From contig WTXD01000338.1 in assembly GCA_022496205.1 (NCBI GenBank), forward strand, positions 1 through 12,025: a stretch of 12,025 bases of DNA, given 5' to 3'. The notes below the pieces were generated by a model that saw only the letters and a list, made by a program, of their open reading frames with translations, searched no databases and had not been told where the DNA came from. Position numbers and translations under genes: made by a program. Origin of the DNA: Gloeopeniophorella convolvens (Eukaryota; Basidiomycota; Agaricomycetes; Russulales). Below, piece after piece: positions 1 to 9,551 of the stretch; the stretch's first letter is position 1, and every line of letters starts with the position of its first letter.

Positions 1-131
1 AACCTGGCGGTGATATCTGTCATAGTCATCGAGAGGCAGTTATTCATACGTATTCGAATACAACACGGGAGTGAGTTCACTACTGAGCACTCTGCACCAG
101 TCAACCTCAACTGCCACAACCGGTAACGAAT

Positions 132-1349
132 CTACACGGCGAGACCAGGGTAACCGCGAGCCTGGAAGTCCTTCACCGACGCCGTCACCATGTCCTTCAG
201 AGTGGCCATCTGCGTCATCCCGAGAAGCCTCTCTGCCTTCGTTGTGTCGAGGATGAACCCGAGGGGGACGTCCTTCTGGCAGCCTGGCTCTCCGCGAGAC
301 ACATCTGTGATGCCAAGTTCCGCCGCAGCGTCCACTGGCGTATAACGTCAGTAAAAGCCTGGGGGGGCGCAGGAAAAAGCAGCATGGTCTTACAGATATC
401 TTGGAAGTAAAATGACCCCTTGCGGGTGATGATACGCTCCCCACCGGCGGCGGGGGTATACGTGGCACGGACGTGGGCCTCTGCACAGTCAGTTACCTCA
501 ACCCAGCTTCCATGCTCGACGAGTTGAGGGCCAGTCTTTGCGCCAAATAGCGTGTCGTAGACCTGCCGCTGGGAGGCGTTGATGTCGTCGACATTGGGCG
601 CGGGGCCAAGAGAAGGCTGATACGGGGGCAGAAAGGGGGGATAAGAAATTGCGCCATGCTGAGTCAATGGAAGAACTCACCCCAAAGATCCATGCCGGAT
701 TAATGACACAAAGGTCCCATGCGATTTCTGACTGATGGGCAGAGACGAAGTCCCACGCCGCCCGCTCCGCTAGGGCCTTGGAAGCGAGGTAGAACGCTGG
801 GGGGCCTGCCGCTTTCCCTTTCACCCTGACCTCCTCGATAGCAGGATCGTTCCAATCTTCCTCCGTGTACGTCTGAGTAGTCTTGCTAGTGGTGCTCTTG
901 AAGATGGCGGCTACCGACGAAGTGATGACAACCCGCTTGACAGTAGACCCATGCTTGAGAGCGGATTTCAGGATCGACGTAGTGCCCTTCACCGCGGGGG
1001 CGATCAGCTCTGGGGAAAACGTGAGCTCATATCGGCTGGGGAGTCAAACATGCTTACCCTCGGGCTCGGTCACATTGTAGTGGAACGGCGAAGCCGTATG
1101 TGCGATCGCACTGACGCCTTTGACAGCCTCGTCAAAAGCACCCTCCTTCGTGATATCCTCTACAGCCACGAGCTCGAAGCGGTCACCATACTCGGCGAAG
1201 ATGTCCTTGAGGAAGGCGCTCTTGGTCACGGAGCGGACAGTCCCTCGGACAGCGTATCCTTCCTCGAGGTATTTCTTGACGACCCAGGCGGCGAGGTAGC
1301 CATTGGCACCGGTGACGAGGACCTTGGCGGGAGCTGCGACGGCGACCAT
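132..1349 (-). CDS. Extended SDR: NAD(P)H-dependent aldehyde/ketone reductase (DFR/CCR/Gre2-like), copy 1
   Basis: Predicted exons are 1349-1058, 1009-681, 616-394 and 334-132, with introns of 48, 64 and 59 bases. The spliced length is 1047 bases, giving 348 aa, the usual size for this family. Residues 10-20 form the Rossmann dinucleotide loop (VLVTGANGYLA), and R35/R39 in VRGTVRS suggest NADP(H) preference. The HTASPFH segment lies near residue 90. TSS at 127-129 and Y171-x3-K175 give the Ser-Tyr-Lys catalytic set. The motif near residue 204 is NPAWIFG, where copy 2 has the more usual NPPWIFG. Intron 3 uses a TTTTACTGAC branch region and CGCCAG acceptor that also occur in copy 2. The start has a good context (CCAACATGG). 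Family members reduce aldehydes, ketones or dihydroflavonols in the cytosol. The substrate cannot be read here, and the cinnamoyl-CoA reductase signature NWYCY is absent. Confidence 0.9.
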
Positions 1350-1437
1350 GTTGGACGGACGATTGGCAGTGGTGTTGATGTCGGACAGAAGGGATATGGA
1401 ATGTGATGCAGAAGGTCAAGTCCACAGCAGACAATCA

Positions 1438-1498
1438 ATTTATACAGCAGCTCGAGTGTCGAATACCAGAGCCTTCGGACTATTCATGAAGCCATTGG
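1438..1498 (-). promoter_or_regulatory. Core promoter of SDR copy 1: TATA box and CCAAT box
   Basis: On the minus strand, TATAAAT lies at 1444-1438, about 90 bases before the ATG. CCAAT lies at 1498-1494, about 150 bases before it. Both recur at matching distances upstream of copy 2, along with the adjoining TTCATGAATA (1490-1481). Conservation of these elements in an otherwise diverging flank supports a functional promoter. Confidence 0.6.
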
Positions 1499-1499
1499 A

Positions 1500-3095
1500 G
1501 TCCTCGTAGTGGGTACGCTTCACTTAGATCTATCATCGTAGACATCCACTTGAAGATATGATCGAGATATGATTCACAATGGGCTTGCCAGCACAGAGGC
1601 CGCCACGTGTTAGGTGAGATGTGGGTCCACCTGACAAATCTGCGGCGGCTGCCAGTGACTAACTTTGGTCCAGAGCGACTGTCTTCCGCGATCGGCATAA
1701 GGTCGGCAACGGAGACTAACCTCGGTCTAACCCACACACCACCGACGATGCTATCAGTAAGACCTGCCATTTTTCCATGACCATGCACGAGGGCTTTTGA
1801 AAGGGCTTTGCCAACGATAGCTTCGATAACGCAGTGGGTAGCCCTAGATTCGGATACTGTAAGCTCTGGAGGGAGAAGGGCTCATAACAGGCAGGCATTG
1901 TTATTCACCCACTCATCGAACGAAGGCCATCTGAAACACATACATATACAGCACATGCAACCCACAACGATCCATGCATTGGCTGAGTTATCGAAACATC
2001 TTGGGACCGACCTCTCCACAATCATGCTCTGAACAATCGATGGTTAGCCTGTGCGTACCGGTAGTCGCAGCCTAGCAGTACCGACGCAGAAGATAGGAGC
2101 ACCAGCAAGGCACCGATCGAAGTTCAGGACATCGAGCCGAAATTCAGTCTGTTCGGGGACAAGGATGCGGCCACTGTATCGCGAGGGTGGGCTCGAGCTC
2201 AAAGACCTGAACTATAAGAGTCGGAATCCCGCGCGTTCAATTCAATCTAAGGTGAGATAACCTACGTACAGAACTCTGTGGGCCTCCACCGCATCCTGTG
2301 GACAAGTTCTCTGAGGGGATCCGTTGGTAGACACTCGCTGGTTCGCTTGAGGTTACAGCATACCGCGATCACTCCAAAGCAGCGGTAGAGCGGTGACCGG
2401 ACCTCATATGGCTTCAGGGAAGAGCAAGGACTCCATACGGCGCGGCTGATGACTCGCCATCTATCCACGCAGAACAGAACGGCGTGACGCGTCGTTCAAG
2501 ATGCAGATACCATGCTACTGTAAGTATGTTCTTGTGGGGGCGGTACTCTCGCTCTTCGTTTAGCGTGTGCGTTAAGTCACCGCGGCCATCGTGCAAATAT
2601 GTATGTAAGTGATAACGAGCGCGAGGCAAACACGGGGTCGTGACTTCATGCACACAATCGTTGGAGGATGACACGATGTCGAATGAACTGTCGGTAAATC
2701 CCACTTGTTCGAGCACACTTCGCCTCCGCAAACAATCCGAAGACTCAGCGTAAAATTCACTAGGAACCATGTTCAGGAGAACAAAAGAGTTGTACGACAT
2801 GGGTCGAGGATGGTGACGCAACGACCCGACACGCGTCGGAGACAGGCGGTGGCGGAAGCCAATACTTGGCCAATACTGCCAAGCAGTCGTGGGAAGGATA
2901 TTCCATCTTGGCGAGCAGCAACGGCGCGGCTCCGATACTTACAGTACTTAGGTTCCGATGGCCGACAAAGCAGTTTGTTGATTACGTACACCGCGGGAAC
3001 GTTCAAAACAAAACAGCTGTCTTCAAGCAGTCGCGGCCACTTTGCGCGCCGTCATAGGCAAACATCACAAATATACCGAGCGACACCGTGCACGC
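1500..3095. other. Spacer of block A, no gene recognised
   Basis: About 1.6 kb without a convincing gene on either strand. It is homologous to 8070-9551 in block B, with many substitutions and indels. Open frames here are short and not shared in frame between the two copies, so I read it as non-coding. It carries a conserved TATA-like element on the plus strand (2213-2227). Confidence 0.6.
2213..2227 (+). promoter_or_regulatory. Conserved TATA-like element in spacer A
   Basis: TATAAGAGTCGGAAT is identical at 2213-2227 and 8619-8633, inside spacers that differ at many surrounding positions. It resembles a plus-strand core promoter pointing away from the SDR gene. No gene is recognisable downstream, so it could serve a non-coding transcript or be a relic. 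Confidence 0.3.
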
Positions 3096-3184
3096 CTAGG
3101 CACCAAATCCAGGATACCCGTGCGCCGCGAAATTGCACAGACTTCTCCACCATATCTCGCAACGACGCCGCCTGCTCCAAGCCA
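3096..3184 (-). pseudogene. 3' stump of a fourth SDR copy
   Basis: On the minus strand the sequence reads GLEQAASLRDMVEKSVQ and then, after a 2-base loss, HGYPGFGA and a TAG at 3098-3096. This matches the C-terminus of the SDR pseudogene at 9552-9639, with the same GLEQA and SLRD, and aligns with KDMVTASVKDFQARGYPG of copies 1 and 2. Homology ends abruptly at about 3184. The rest of the gene is missing and is replaced by the 5' region of the GNAT gene, only 65 bases further on. It is certainly not functional: there is no Rossmann domain, no active site, and the frame is shifted. Confidence 0.85.
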
Positions 3185-3249
3185 AGGAGCGTTGTCCCTC
3201 CTGGCCTAATCACCCAACCGTTCGTGAGCACCGCCCCCGCTCTTTCCAT

Positions 3250-4350
3250 ATGAACAGCGCCCCGCCCTGTCCACAAGTTGCGCTCGGAACGGCACAACCT
3301 GAAATCCTTGTCCGCCGCCTCGACAGCCCGACCCGTACGCCGCTACTACCTCCCACAGCCCCGCACCGAACGCCAAGCCCCGCACGCAGTTGAGCAGATC
3401 GACAAAATCGTCGCCGTAGCGGTGAGCGCCTATGCGGGAGGTGTGCCCCATCGTGACTCTGTCTCCCCTATCTGCACCCAACGGCACGCGTTCTCCAGAT
3501 ATCGCAGAGCAAGTCCTCACGGGCGGCAACCCTGCGCTCGCGGACCTCCTTTGGCGCGGCATAGTTCGCGCCGGCGCGCTCAGCGGCTCCATCTACGTGG
3601 CCGCGCCGGCGGGCGACACCAACCCCCACGCGATCCGCGCGTTCGCGGTATGGTTCCCGCCCGGACAACTCCGGTACTCCACGTGCGTTGAGCGCTTATT
3701 TCGTCCGCGTTGTAATGCAGCCCGGGGCTGAGTGACGAGGCGCGGGTAGGCCAGAGCAGCGCGCGCTGGGCTTTACGGACTTGATCGATCAGTTCGACCC
3801 CAAGTTCCGCACATGGTTCTTCGACGAGGTGCGCCGCACCGCGCTGCCCACCTCCTAGGCCTAACTGGGGCTTAACCTGCACTCTCCGCGCCAGTTCTCC
3901 GCGGAGCTGCGCGCGCTCAAAACGCGCGTCTTCGGCCCCGAGGTGCGTAGCGTCTTGCCCGCCCGTACGCAGAACTCCGAGCGCTGAGCGCCACGCGCAC
4001 AGATGGAGCGCGGGGCGATGTACGCGAACCTGATCGCGACGGATCCGGCCTACCAGCACCGCGGGCTCGCGTCCGCGCTCATCCGGCACGTGCTCGCTGA
4101 GGCCGCGCAGACGGGAACCATCGTCGCGCTTAGCACGCAGGGCGAGAAGAACGTGCGTATGCGCCTCGTGCTGGCCGTTGCTGAACATGAATCCTGATAC
4201 GGGTGCGCGCTGCAGGCGGTGTTCTACCGCCGCCTCGGGTTTGTCGAGCAGGGCCGCCTGGACAAAGAGACGCCGTGGGGCCTGTTCGCAGGCATCGTTT
4301 TCATCCACGAGTCCAGTCTCCCAATGAGGGAAAAGGAGATCGTGGCCTGA
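3250..4350 (+). CDS. GNAT-family N-acetyltransferase, seven exons
   Basis: Predicted exons are 3250-3334, 3390-3440, 3499-3682, 3750-3828, 3895-3942, 4003-4152 and 4216-4350. All phases agree and give 732 bases, 243 aa. Donors are GTACGC, GTGTGC, GTGCGT, GTGCGC, GTGCGT and GTGCGT; five acceptors are CAG, and intron 3 ends in TAG. The N-terminal part reads LVRRLDSPT, then an EQIDKIVAVAVSAY helix, then LWRGIVRAGAL, SIYVAA and AFAVWFPPG. The acetyl-CoA loop is Q167-H-R-G-L-A172 (Q/RxxGxA), preceded by NLIATDPAY. Motif B is YRRLGF at 203-208. Each splice joins segments that make family sense, for example STPEQRALGF across intron 3 and GEKN-AVFYRRLGF across intron 6. The acceptor substrate is unknown. 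Stops at 3856, 3862, 3988 and 4195 all fall inside the predicted introns, so the gene need not be broken. No clear TATA box precedes it, and its upstream region lies in the truncated end of block A. Confidence 0.85.
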
Positions 4351-5146
4351 AACGGCACCGACGCAGGGTGTGTAGCGAAACCTCAGGGCGGTGCCGCGTC
4401 GCACGCGTGGCGAAAAGAATGCAAGAAATACCCGGAGGATGCGGTACAGAGGCGTCGTGTACGAATGCGTAGATGGCATCTGGGAAACGAAAACGCCAAT
4501 CGAGCAGCAGGCTGAGACACCACTCAAAACAGGGGATGGTACGCAACGACCGATAGACGAGACAGACTGCTGTGTTGATAAATACGAGTCTTGATTGCTC
4601 CTGCACCGCCACGTGTCTTGCATAAGCTATTGGCGCCGGCCTCGTACAATGATGTTGTGCACAACTCAGTGGTTGCCTCTTGCGGCCCGAAGCCGGGTAC
4701 ACTGGTACCCTTGTATATGGCAAGTCTACGAATTCTCCCGTTGCCAGACAGCTGCGGTGGAGCAACTGTGTCTATTTAATCGATCCTGATGCACGTATAC
4801 GTGTAATGGTGTACTCGCAGAACCTGCGCGGCGGCCCCGATAGCTATCGGGATGTGGTACGGGGCGCTTCTCGCCCATGCATGCGTCCCATCATACGTCA
4901 CACACTGAGCCCCGCCGGCAGGTGACTCGCAACGGAGGACAGCCCACGGGCACGATCGACCCGCCGTGGCGCATGCGACACCAGATCCTCTGCGCGCCGG
5001 CGGGCGACGGCCAGGACTGTGCGACGCGACGCGCTCCGGGTTTGGTAGGTGCACGCCACTGGTACAGGATCCGGGGACCTTGACGGGGTGTGCCATGTAG
5101 CTACTGTACAGTGGAACCCGGTGGCTCTGCGGGCAGCCCTGTGGTT
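4351..5146. other. Intergenic, no gene recognised
   Basis: About 800 bases between the GNAT stop and the TATA box of the small secreted protein. Open frames are short, overlap on both strands and show no family motif. Two perfect palindromes are present: GTTGTGCACAAC at 4654-4665 and CCCGATAGCTATCGGG at 4836-4851. Confidence 0.5.
4836..4851. repeat. 16-bp perfect palindrome
   Basis: CCCGATAGCTATCGGG is fully self-complementary. It could be a dimeric regulator site upstream of the small secreted protein gene (about 415 bases before its ATG), or chance. One such palindrome in 12 kb is only mildly unusual. Confidence 0.4.
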
Positions 5147-5152
5147 TATATA
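5147..5152 (+). promoter_or_regulatory. TATA box of the small secreted protein gene
   Basis: TATATA within GTTTATATACCG lies 119 bases before the ATG at 5266. This is within the normal range for fungal genes and supports a real transcription unit here. Confidence 0.45.
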
Positions 5153-5265
5153 CCGTTCCAGGCGATGGTTGAAGTGTACCAAAACATCTCTCCACTCGAT
5201 AACTGCCAGCCAGCCAACGCGCCAACTAGTACAGCAGCACCAACCCCGCCTTTGTTATCATATAC

Positions 5266-5475
5266 ATGAAGCTTGCCTCTTTCACACTCGTCGTCGTTGT
5301 GGTCTCCGCGATCTTCCAGGTCTGCGACGCAGCTGCCCTCCCAGCAGTCGACACAGAAGAAGGTGCGTTCGCGGCGCCAGAAATGGAGACCTTGAAATTG
5401 AAGGCTGACGTTCACTCGACAACAGCCGCCGCCCTTGAGGCAGACACCATTCACAATCTCATCTTCAAGAACTAG
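5266..5475 (+). CDS. Predicted small secreted protein, 69 aa
   Basis: This is a single open frame without introns. Residues 1-22 form a classic signal peptide: M-K-L, a hydrophobic core FTLVVVVVSAIF, and a likely cleavage site near C20-D-A22 or the alanines after it. The mature part would be about 47 aa and acidic to neutral, with alanine-rich stretches and no cysteine, so it is not a disulphide-knotted effector or hydrophobin. It ends in IFKN, so it is not a CaaX pheromone precursor. I do not recognise a family. Support comes from the signal peptide, a TATA box at 5147 and an A-rich context before the ATG. A spliced extension past the TAG cannot be excluded. Confidence 0.5.
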   Translation: MKLASFTLVVVVVSAIFQVCDAAALPAVDTEEGAFAAPEMETLKLKADVHSTTAAALEADTIHNLIFKN

Positions 5476-6537
5476 AAAGTCGAGCAAAGTTGAGGCGTGA
5501 GTCGAAAGTAGTCCTTGAGGTGGCAGGGTACTGACCCACTGCTCCCTGCAGATACGCACATGTCGAGCAGCAGAGATCAGCCAGGAATGAACTTGAGGGA
5601 ACTACAGCGGTCGAATCGCTACCTAGAATTGCATTTGCTGTCATCCCCACGTTGCGGAGTGAGGAATACAGAAACCATGTCCCATGAAGCGCATAAGTAC
5701 AGGTGGCAGCCTCTGGCCCAGATGAAGTGGTCAATGCCGTGTGACAGGAAGGCAGATCTGCAAGCCTGCAGCTACTCGCGAAAGGCAGGGCCCAGTGTCA
5801 GCGACCGCGCACCGGTAGATTTGGCAGAGGCAACTCACTCGCGGGAGTCACCGTCATCGGTGGGTTTCATGAGGGCTTCATAGGCTGAACGTCAGTCGAG
5901 CAGCTGAGCGCCTATGGTACGTTCAAAGGACGACGTGGGACTCCCTGTTTTCTCGTGGCGATGGACACCGCCGAGCTACATAGCGTAGACGGTAGTGCAC
6001 CGGCCGACAGGATGGTCTCATATAAGGGTGAACCGGGTCCTGAGAGCCTGAGCCAAGTAGCCATATTGCGCGCAGATACGTGGATGCGGATTCGCTCTGT
6101 CGGAGGGAGCGCACTGGCTTGTCTCCTAAAGCAGATCTTAGTAAGTTAACGGAAGACAGTCGTTCCATTACAAGTGCACTGGCAGAGCGCTCGCCGAACG
6201 AGCCCCGGACAAACATTGTTGAAAGTCCGCTCAGCCGCCGGCAAGGGCCGACAGCTGGCCCTGAATGGCAGGGCCGCCCTCCCGGCGGGGTACCAGAAAG
6301 AAGTCTTCGTAACTTTATGTTAACATTTGATTGATATAGCGCTTCTCCGCGTCTACTTGCAATTGGGGCGCGGAATCCCCGAAGATACAGTTGCATAGGT
6401 ATGGCGTTGTCTGGGTCGACGATACAAGTCTCGATTGAGGGGACTGGTAAGCTTGCGGTGCGTACGTAGTGTCACCGAATACCGTTCGCACGTCCTAGTC
6501 GTACAGTAGTTCAGGCCATCCGTGGGCTGTTTCGTCG
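5476..6537. other. Intergenic, no gene recognised
   Basis: About 1.06 kb with no frame that carries family motifs or plausible splice partners. The longest plus-strand frame (5515-5883) has no recognisable domain. A GC-rich, foldable patch lies at 6235-6288: an outer CCGCCGG/CCGGCGG stem encloses an AGGGCC/GGCCCT stem. No transposon ends or long repeats were seen. Confidence 0.5.
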
Positions 6538-6681
6538 CAACTGGCGGCGACCTCTGTCAGCTACCCATCGAAAGATAGTCTTTTATTCGTATTTGAGTGC
6601 AACATAGGTGTAAATGCACTACTCTGCGCTCTGCGCCACTGGTCAATCTCAATTGTCATGACAGATCGGTATTGAATGAGT

Positions 6682-7920
6682 CTACGCGGTGAAACCAGGG
6701 TAACCGCGAGCCTGGAAGTCCTTCACCGACGCCGTCACCATGTCCTTCAGAGTGATCATCTGCGTCATCCCGAGCACCCTCTCTGCCTTCGTCGTGTCGA
6801 AGACGAATCTGAGGGGAACGTTCTTCTGGCAGCCTGGCTCTCCGCGAGATACATTTGTAATACCAAGCTCCGCCGCAGCGTCCACTGGCGTACAGCGTCA
6901 GTAAAAGTGCAGGAAAGCACAGCATGCCTCACATATATCTTGAAAGTAGAAGCTCCCTTCGTGGATGACGATGCGCTCCCCACCGGCGGCGGGGGTATAC
7001 GTGGCACGGACGTGGGCCTCTGCGCAGTCCCCTACTTCGACCCAGCTTCCGTTCCCGACGAGTTGAGGGCCTGTCTTTGCGCCAACAAGCGCATTGTAGA
7101 TCTCCCGCTGGGAGGTGTTAATGTCGTCGATGTTGGGCGCAGGGCCAAGGGAGGGCTGGTAGGGTGAGAAATTGGGGGGAGGGGAGGAAGGGAGGCGATA
7201 AGAAATTGCACCATGCTGAGTCAACGGAAAAACTCACCCCAAAGATCCACGGCGGATTGATTACACAAAGGTCCCATGAGATTTCCGACTGATGAGCAGA
7301 GACGAAGTCCCACGCCGCCCGCTCCGCTAGGGTCTTGGAAGCGAAGTAGAAGACCAGGGGACCTGCCTCTTTCCTCTTTACCTTGACGTCTTCGACAGCA
7401 GGATCATTCCAATCCTCTTCCGTGTATGTCTGGGTAGTCGTGCTCATGGTGCTCTTGAGGATCGCTGCTATCGAGGATGTGACGATAACGCGCTTGACGG
7501 TAGACCCGTGCTTGAGAGCCGAGTTCAAGATAGACGTGGTACCCTTCACGGCGGGAGTGATGAGCTCTAAGAAGGATGTGAGCCCAATGGGTTCTCCGAG
7601 AAGTCGCATATGCCCAAAATACGCCTACCGTCGGGCTCGGTCCCATTGTAGTGGAACGGCGAAGCCGTATGTGCGATCGCACTCACGCCCTTGACAGCCT
7701 CGTCAAAGGCGCCCTCCTTTGTGATATCCTCTACGACCACGAGCTCGAAGCGGTCGCCGTACTCGGCGAAGATATCATTGAGGAAGGCACTCTTGGTCAC
7801 GGAGCGGACAGTCCCTCGGACAGCGTATCCTTCCTCGAGGTATTTCTTGACGGCCCAGGCGGCGAGGTAGCCATTGGCACCGGTGACGAGGACTTTGGCG
7901 GGAGCTGCGACGGCGACCAT
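6682..7920 (-). CDS. Extended SDR: NAD(P)H-dependent aldehyde/ketone reductase, copy 2
   Basis: Predicted exons are 7920-7629, 7566-7238, 7155-6933 and 6884-6682, with introns of 62, 82 and 48 bases. Exon lengths are identical to copy 1, giving 348 aa. About 48 residues differ from copy 1 by eye, roughly 86% identity. Differences concentrate in exons 2 to 4 and there are no indels. The TGANGYLA loop at 13-20, TSS at 127-129, Y171-x3-K175 and NPPWIFG are all present. Copies differ near the active site (FYLASKA against FYFASKT) and in residues 155-170, a region that borders the substrate pocket in this family, so substrate range may differ; that is inference. Intron sequences and lengths differ far more than exons, as expected for two genes both under selection. 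Confidence 0.9.
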
Positions 7921-8007
7921 GTTGAATGGGCAGTTGGTAGTGGTGTTAATGTCTGATAGAAGTGAGGATGTGGAATGTGATGCAGTCGTCGCTCCGCAGG
8001 GAAGTCG

Positions 8008-8068
8008 TTTTATACTGCAGCTCGAACGTCAGATATCAAAGCCTTTGAATTATTCATGAAGTTATTGG
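8008..8068 (-). promoter_or_regulatory. Core promoter of SDR copy 2: TATA box and CCAAT box
   Basis: On the minus strand, TATAAAA lies at 8014-8008, about 90 bases before the ATG. CCAAT lies at 8068-8064, about 145 bases before it, next to TTCATGAATA (8060-8051). The layout matches that of copy 1. Confidence 0.6.
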
Positions 8069-8069
8069 A

Positions 8070-9551
8070 GCCCTTGCAGTAGGTTAACCTCGCTTCTATC
8101 ATTGCAGACTTCCACTTGTGGATAGGATTCGCGGCGGGCTCGGCATGGTAACAGGGGAAGTGCGTGTGGATAGGATGTGAGTTTTACAGGCACTTTACAA
8201 ATCCGTGGCGGCTGTCTAGGCGCCCAATCCACACACCGCCGACGATATGATTAGTAAAACCAGCTAGGTGCTGACGCACGAGGGATTTAGATGGGCTATG
8301 CCAACGATGGCTTCGGTAAACGCAGTGGGTAGCCTCGAACCCAGATATTGCAAGATCTGGAGGGAAGGGTGGCTTATAACGAGTAGTTAGTGTTTTTCAC
8401 CTATTCATCGAATCTCATGCGAACCATGGCCATCCGGGACACATGGGCAGCTCATAGCCTAACCTGCGCGTACCGGAAGCGGCAGTCACCAATGTAGAAA
8501 ATAAGCACCAGTAAAGCACCAGTTGAAGTTCAAAGCATCGAACCGGGTCTCAGTGTGTTCAACGGCAAGAGAACAGCCGCTGTACCGCGAGCGTGTGCTC
8601 AGACTCGTGCGCCTGAATTATAAGAGTCGGAATGTCGTGCGTTCAGAGTTAATCTGAGGGCTATAAGATAGCCCACGTACGGAACTGTGTGCTTCTACCA
8701 CATTCTGTGTATAAGTTCTTCGAGAAAATCCGTTGATAGGCAGTCGTTAATTCGTTTGGAGTTACGACATGTCGTGACATCGGTCCAAAGGGGCAGGAGA
8801 GCGGCGATTGGACTCCATACGGCGGTTGGGAGGAGCGAAGACCATACAAACATATAGCGCAGCTGATGTCGCTGATCACTGATGCAGAATAAAGTAGAAT
8901 GAACGTTCAAGTTGTGGATACTACGGTCCTATGTGCTCTTGTGGAGATAATACTTTCGTCTTTTGTTTGGCATTTACGTTAGACCATCGCAGCTACCGTG
9001 TACACATGTATGTCAGACATACCATCAACAGCAAGCACGAGGCAAATCCGAGACCACTTCATACACAGAGTTATTGGGGAATGACGCGACGTCGATTGAA
9101 CCGTCGGTAGGTCCCGCTTTCTCAGGAACACCTGACCTCTGCAAGCGGTTCAAAGACTCAGCAGAAGCCCCAGTCCGGAGTCATGAGTCCGGTGGAACAT
9201 TGAAGTAGTTGGTGATGTCTACGTTGAGGATGGTGACGCGAGGGCGGCACGCGGAGTCTCGGACGTCCGACTCGAGTCACCTCGATGACAAGCAGAGACA
9301 CCGCACAGGCAAACACCGCCAAGCAGTCGTGGGAAGTACGTCTGACCGAGTGAGCGGCACCAGCACTGATTACCGAGTACCGGATACCGGCGATCGGATA
9401 TTGACCGGTGGCTTGAGACGCGGGTCCTCAAGGCCTCAAGGCCTCAAACTCAAGAACGAAGTCGAAGATATTTGTCTTCAAGCAGTCGTCTCCACCGTCA
9501 TAAACAAACATTTACAGCACCACAATCCTGAGCGACGCTGCGCCGTGAGGT
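8070..9551. other. Spacer of block B, no gene recognised
   Basis: About 1.5 kb homologous to the block A spacer, with no convincing coding region. It contains the conserved TATA-like element at 8619-8633 and a short tandem repeat of CTCAAGGC (2.5 units, about 9427-9446). Confidence 0.6.
8619..8633 (+). promoter_or_regulatory. Conserved TATA-like element in spacer B
   Basis: Identical over 15 bases to 2213-2227 in spacer A. See that entry for the interpretation. Confidence 0.3.

Larger units (their letters stand above)
1..3184. repeat. Segmental duplication, block A (partner 6538-9639)
   Basis: The block is colinear with 6538-9639 in the same orientation. The match covers the 3' flank of the SDR gene (1-131 with about 6538-6681), all four exons and three introns, the 5' flank, a long spacer, and the last 89 bases of a further SDR copy. 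Short identical stretches in the spacers anchor the alignment, such as AAGCAGTCGTGGGAAG near 2880-2896 and 9320-9336. Exons are clearly better conserved than spacers. Block A has about 90 extra bases around 1943-2035 that block B lacks. The left end probably continues beyond the window, since position 1 already aligns. The right end is sharp, at about 3184. Confidence 0.85.

Noticed and set aside
40..486. Minus-strand open frame of 148 codons over the 3' part of SDR copy 1
   Set aside because: It overlaps exons 3 and 4 in the wrong frame and has no motif of its own; a shadow of the SDR gene.
2262..2468. Short conserved peptide (CLPTDPLRELVHRM-like) in both spacers, resembling an F-box start
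   Set aside because: The frame breaks shortly after it in spacer B, and the similarity is what DNA-level duplication alone would give.
2705..3253. Plus-strand open frame of 182 codons in spacer A
   Set aside because: The frame is not kept in the homologous spacer B, the composition is arginine- and serine-rich as in random GC-rich frames, and it runs through the SDR stump on the other strand.
3856..4197. In-frame stops suggesting that the GNAT gene is a pseudogene
   Set aside because: All of them fall in stretches with good donor and acceptor sites and correct phase, so they are removed by splicing.
3580..4623. Long minus-strand open frame (347 codons) opposite the GNAT gene
   Set aside because: It has no recognisable domain and an arginine- and alanine-rich composition. 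The plus strand carries a coherent GNAT protein with consistent splice phases.
5515..5883. Plus-strand open frame of 122 codons after the small secreted protein
   Set aside because: No family motif, signal peptide or splice partner; composition looks random.
6235..6288. GC-rich nested inverted repeats as a terminator or structured RNA
   Set aside because: Stems are only 6-7 bp in a very GC-rich patch where chance pairing is likely, and no transcript end is placed here.
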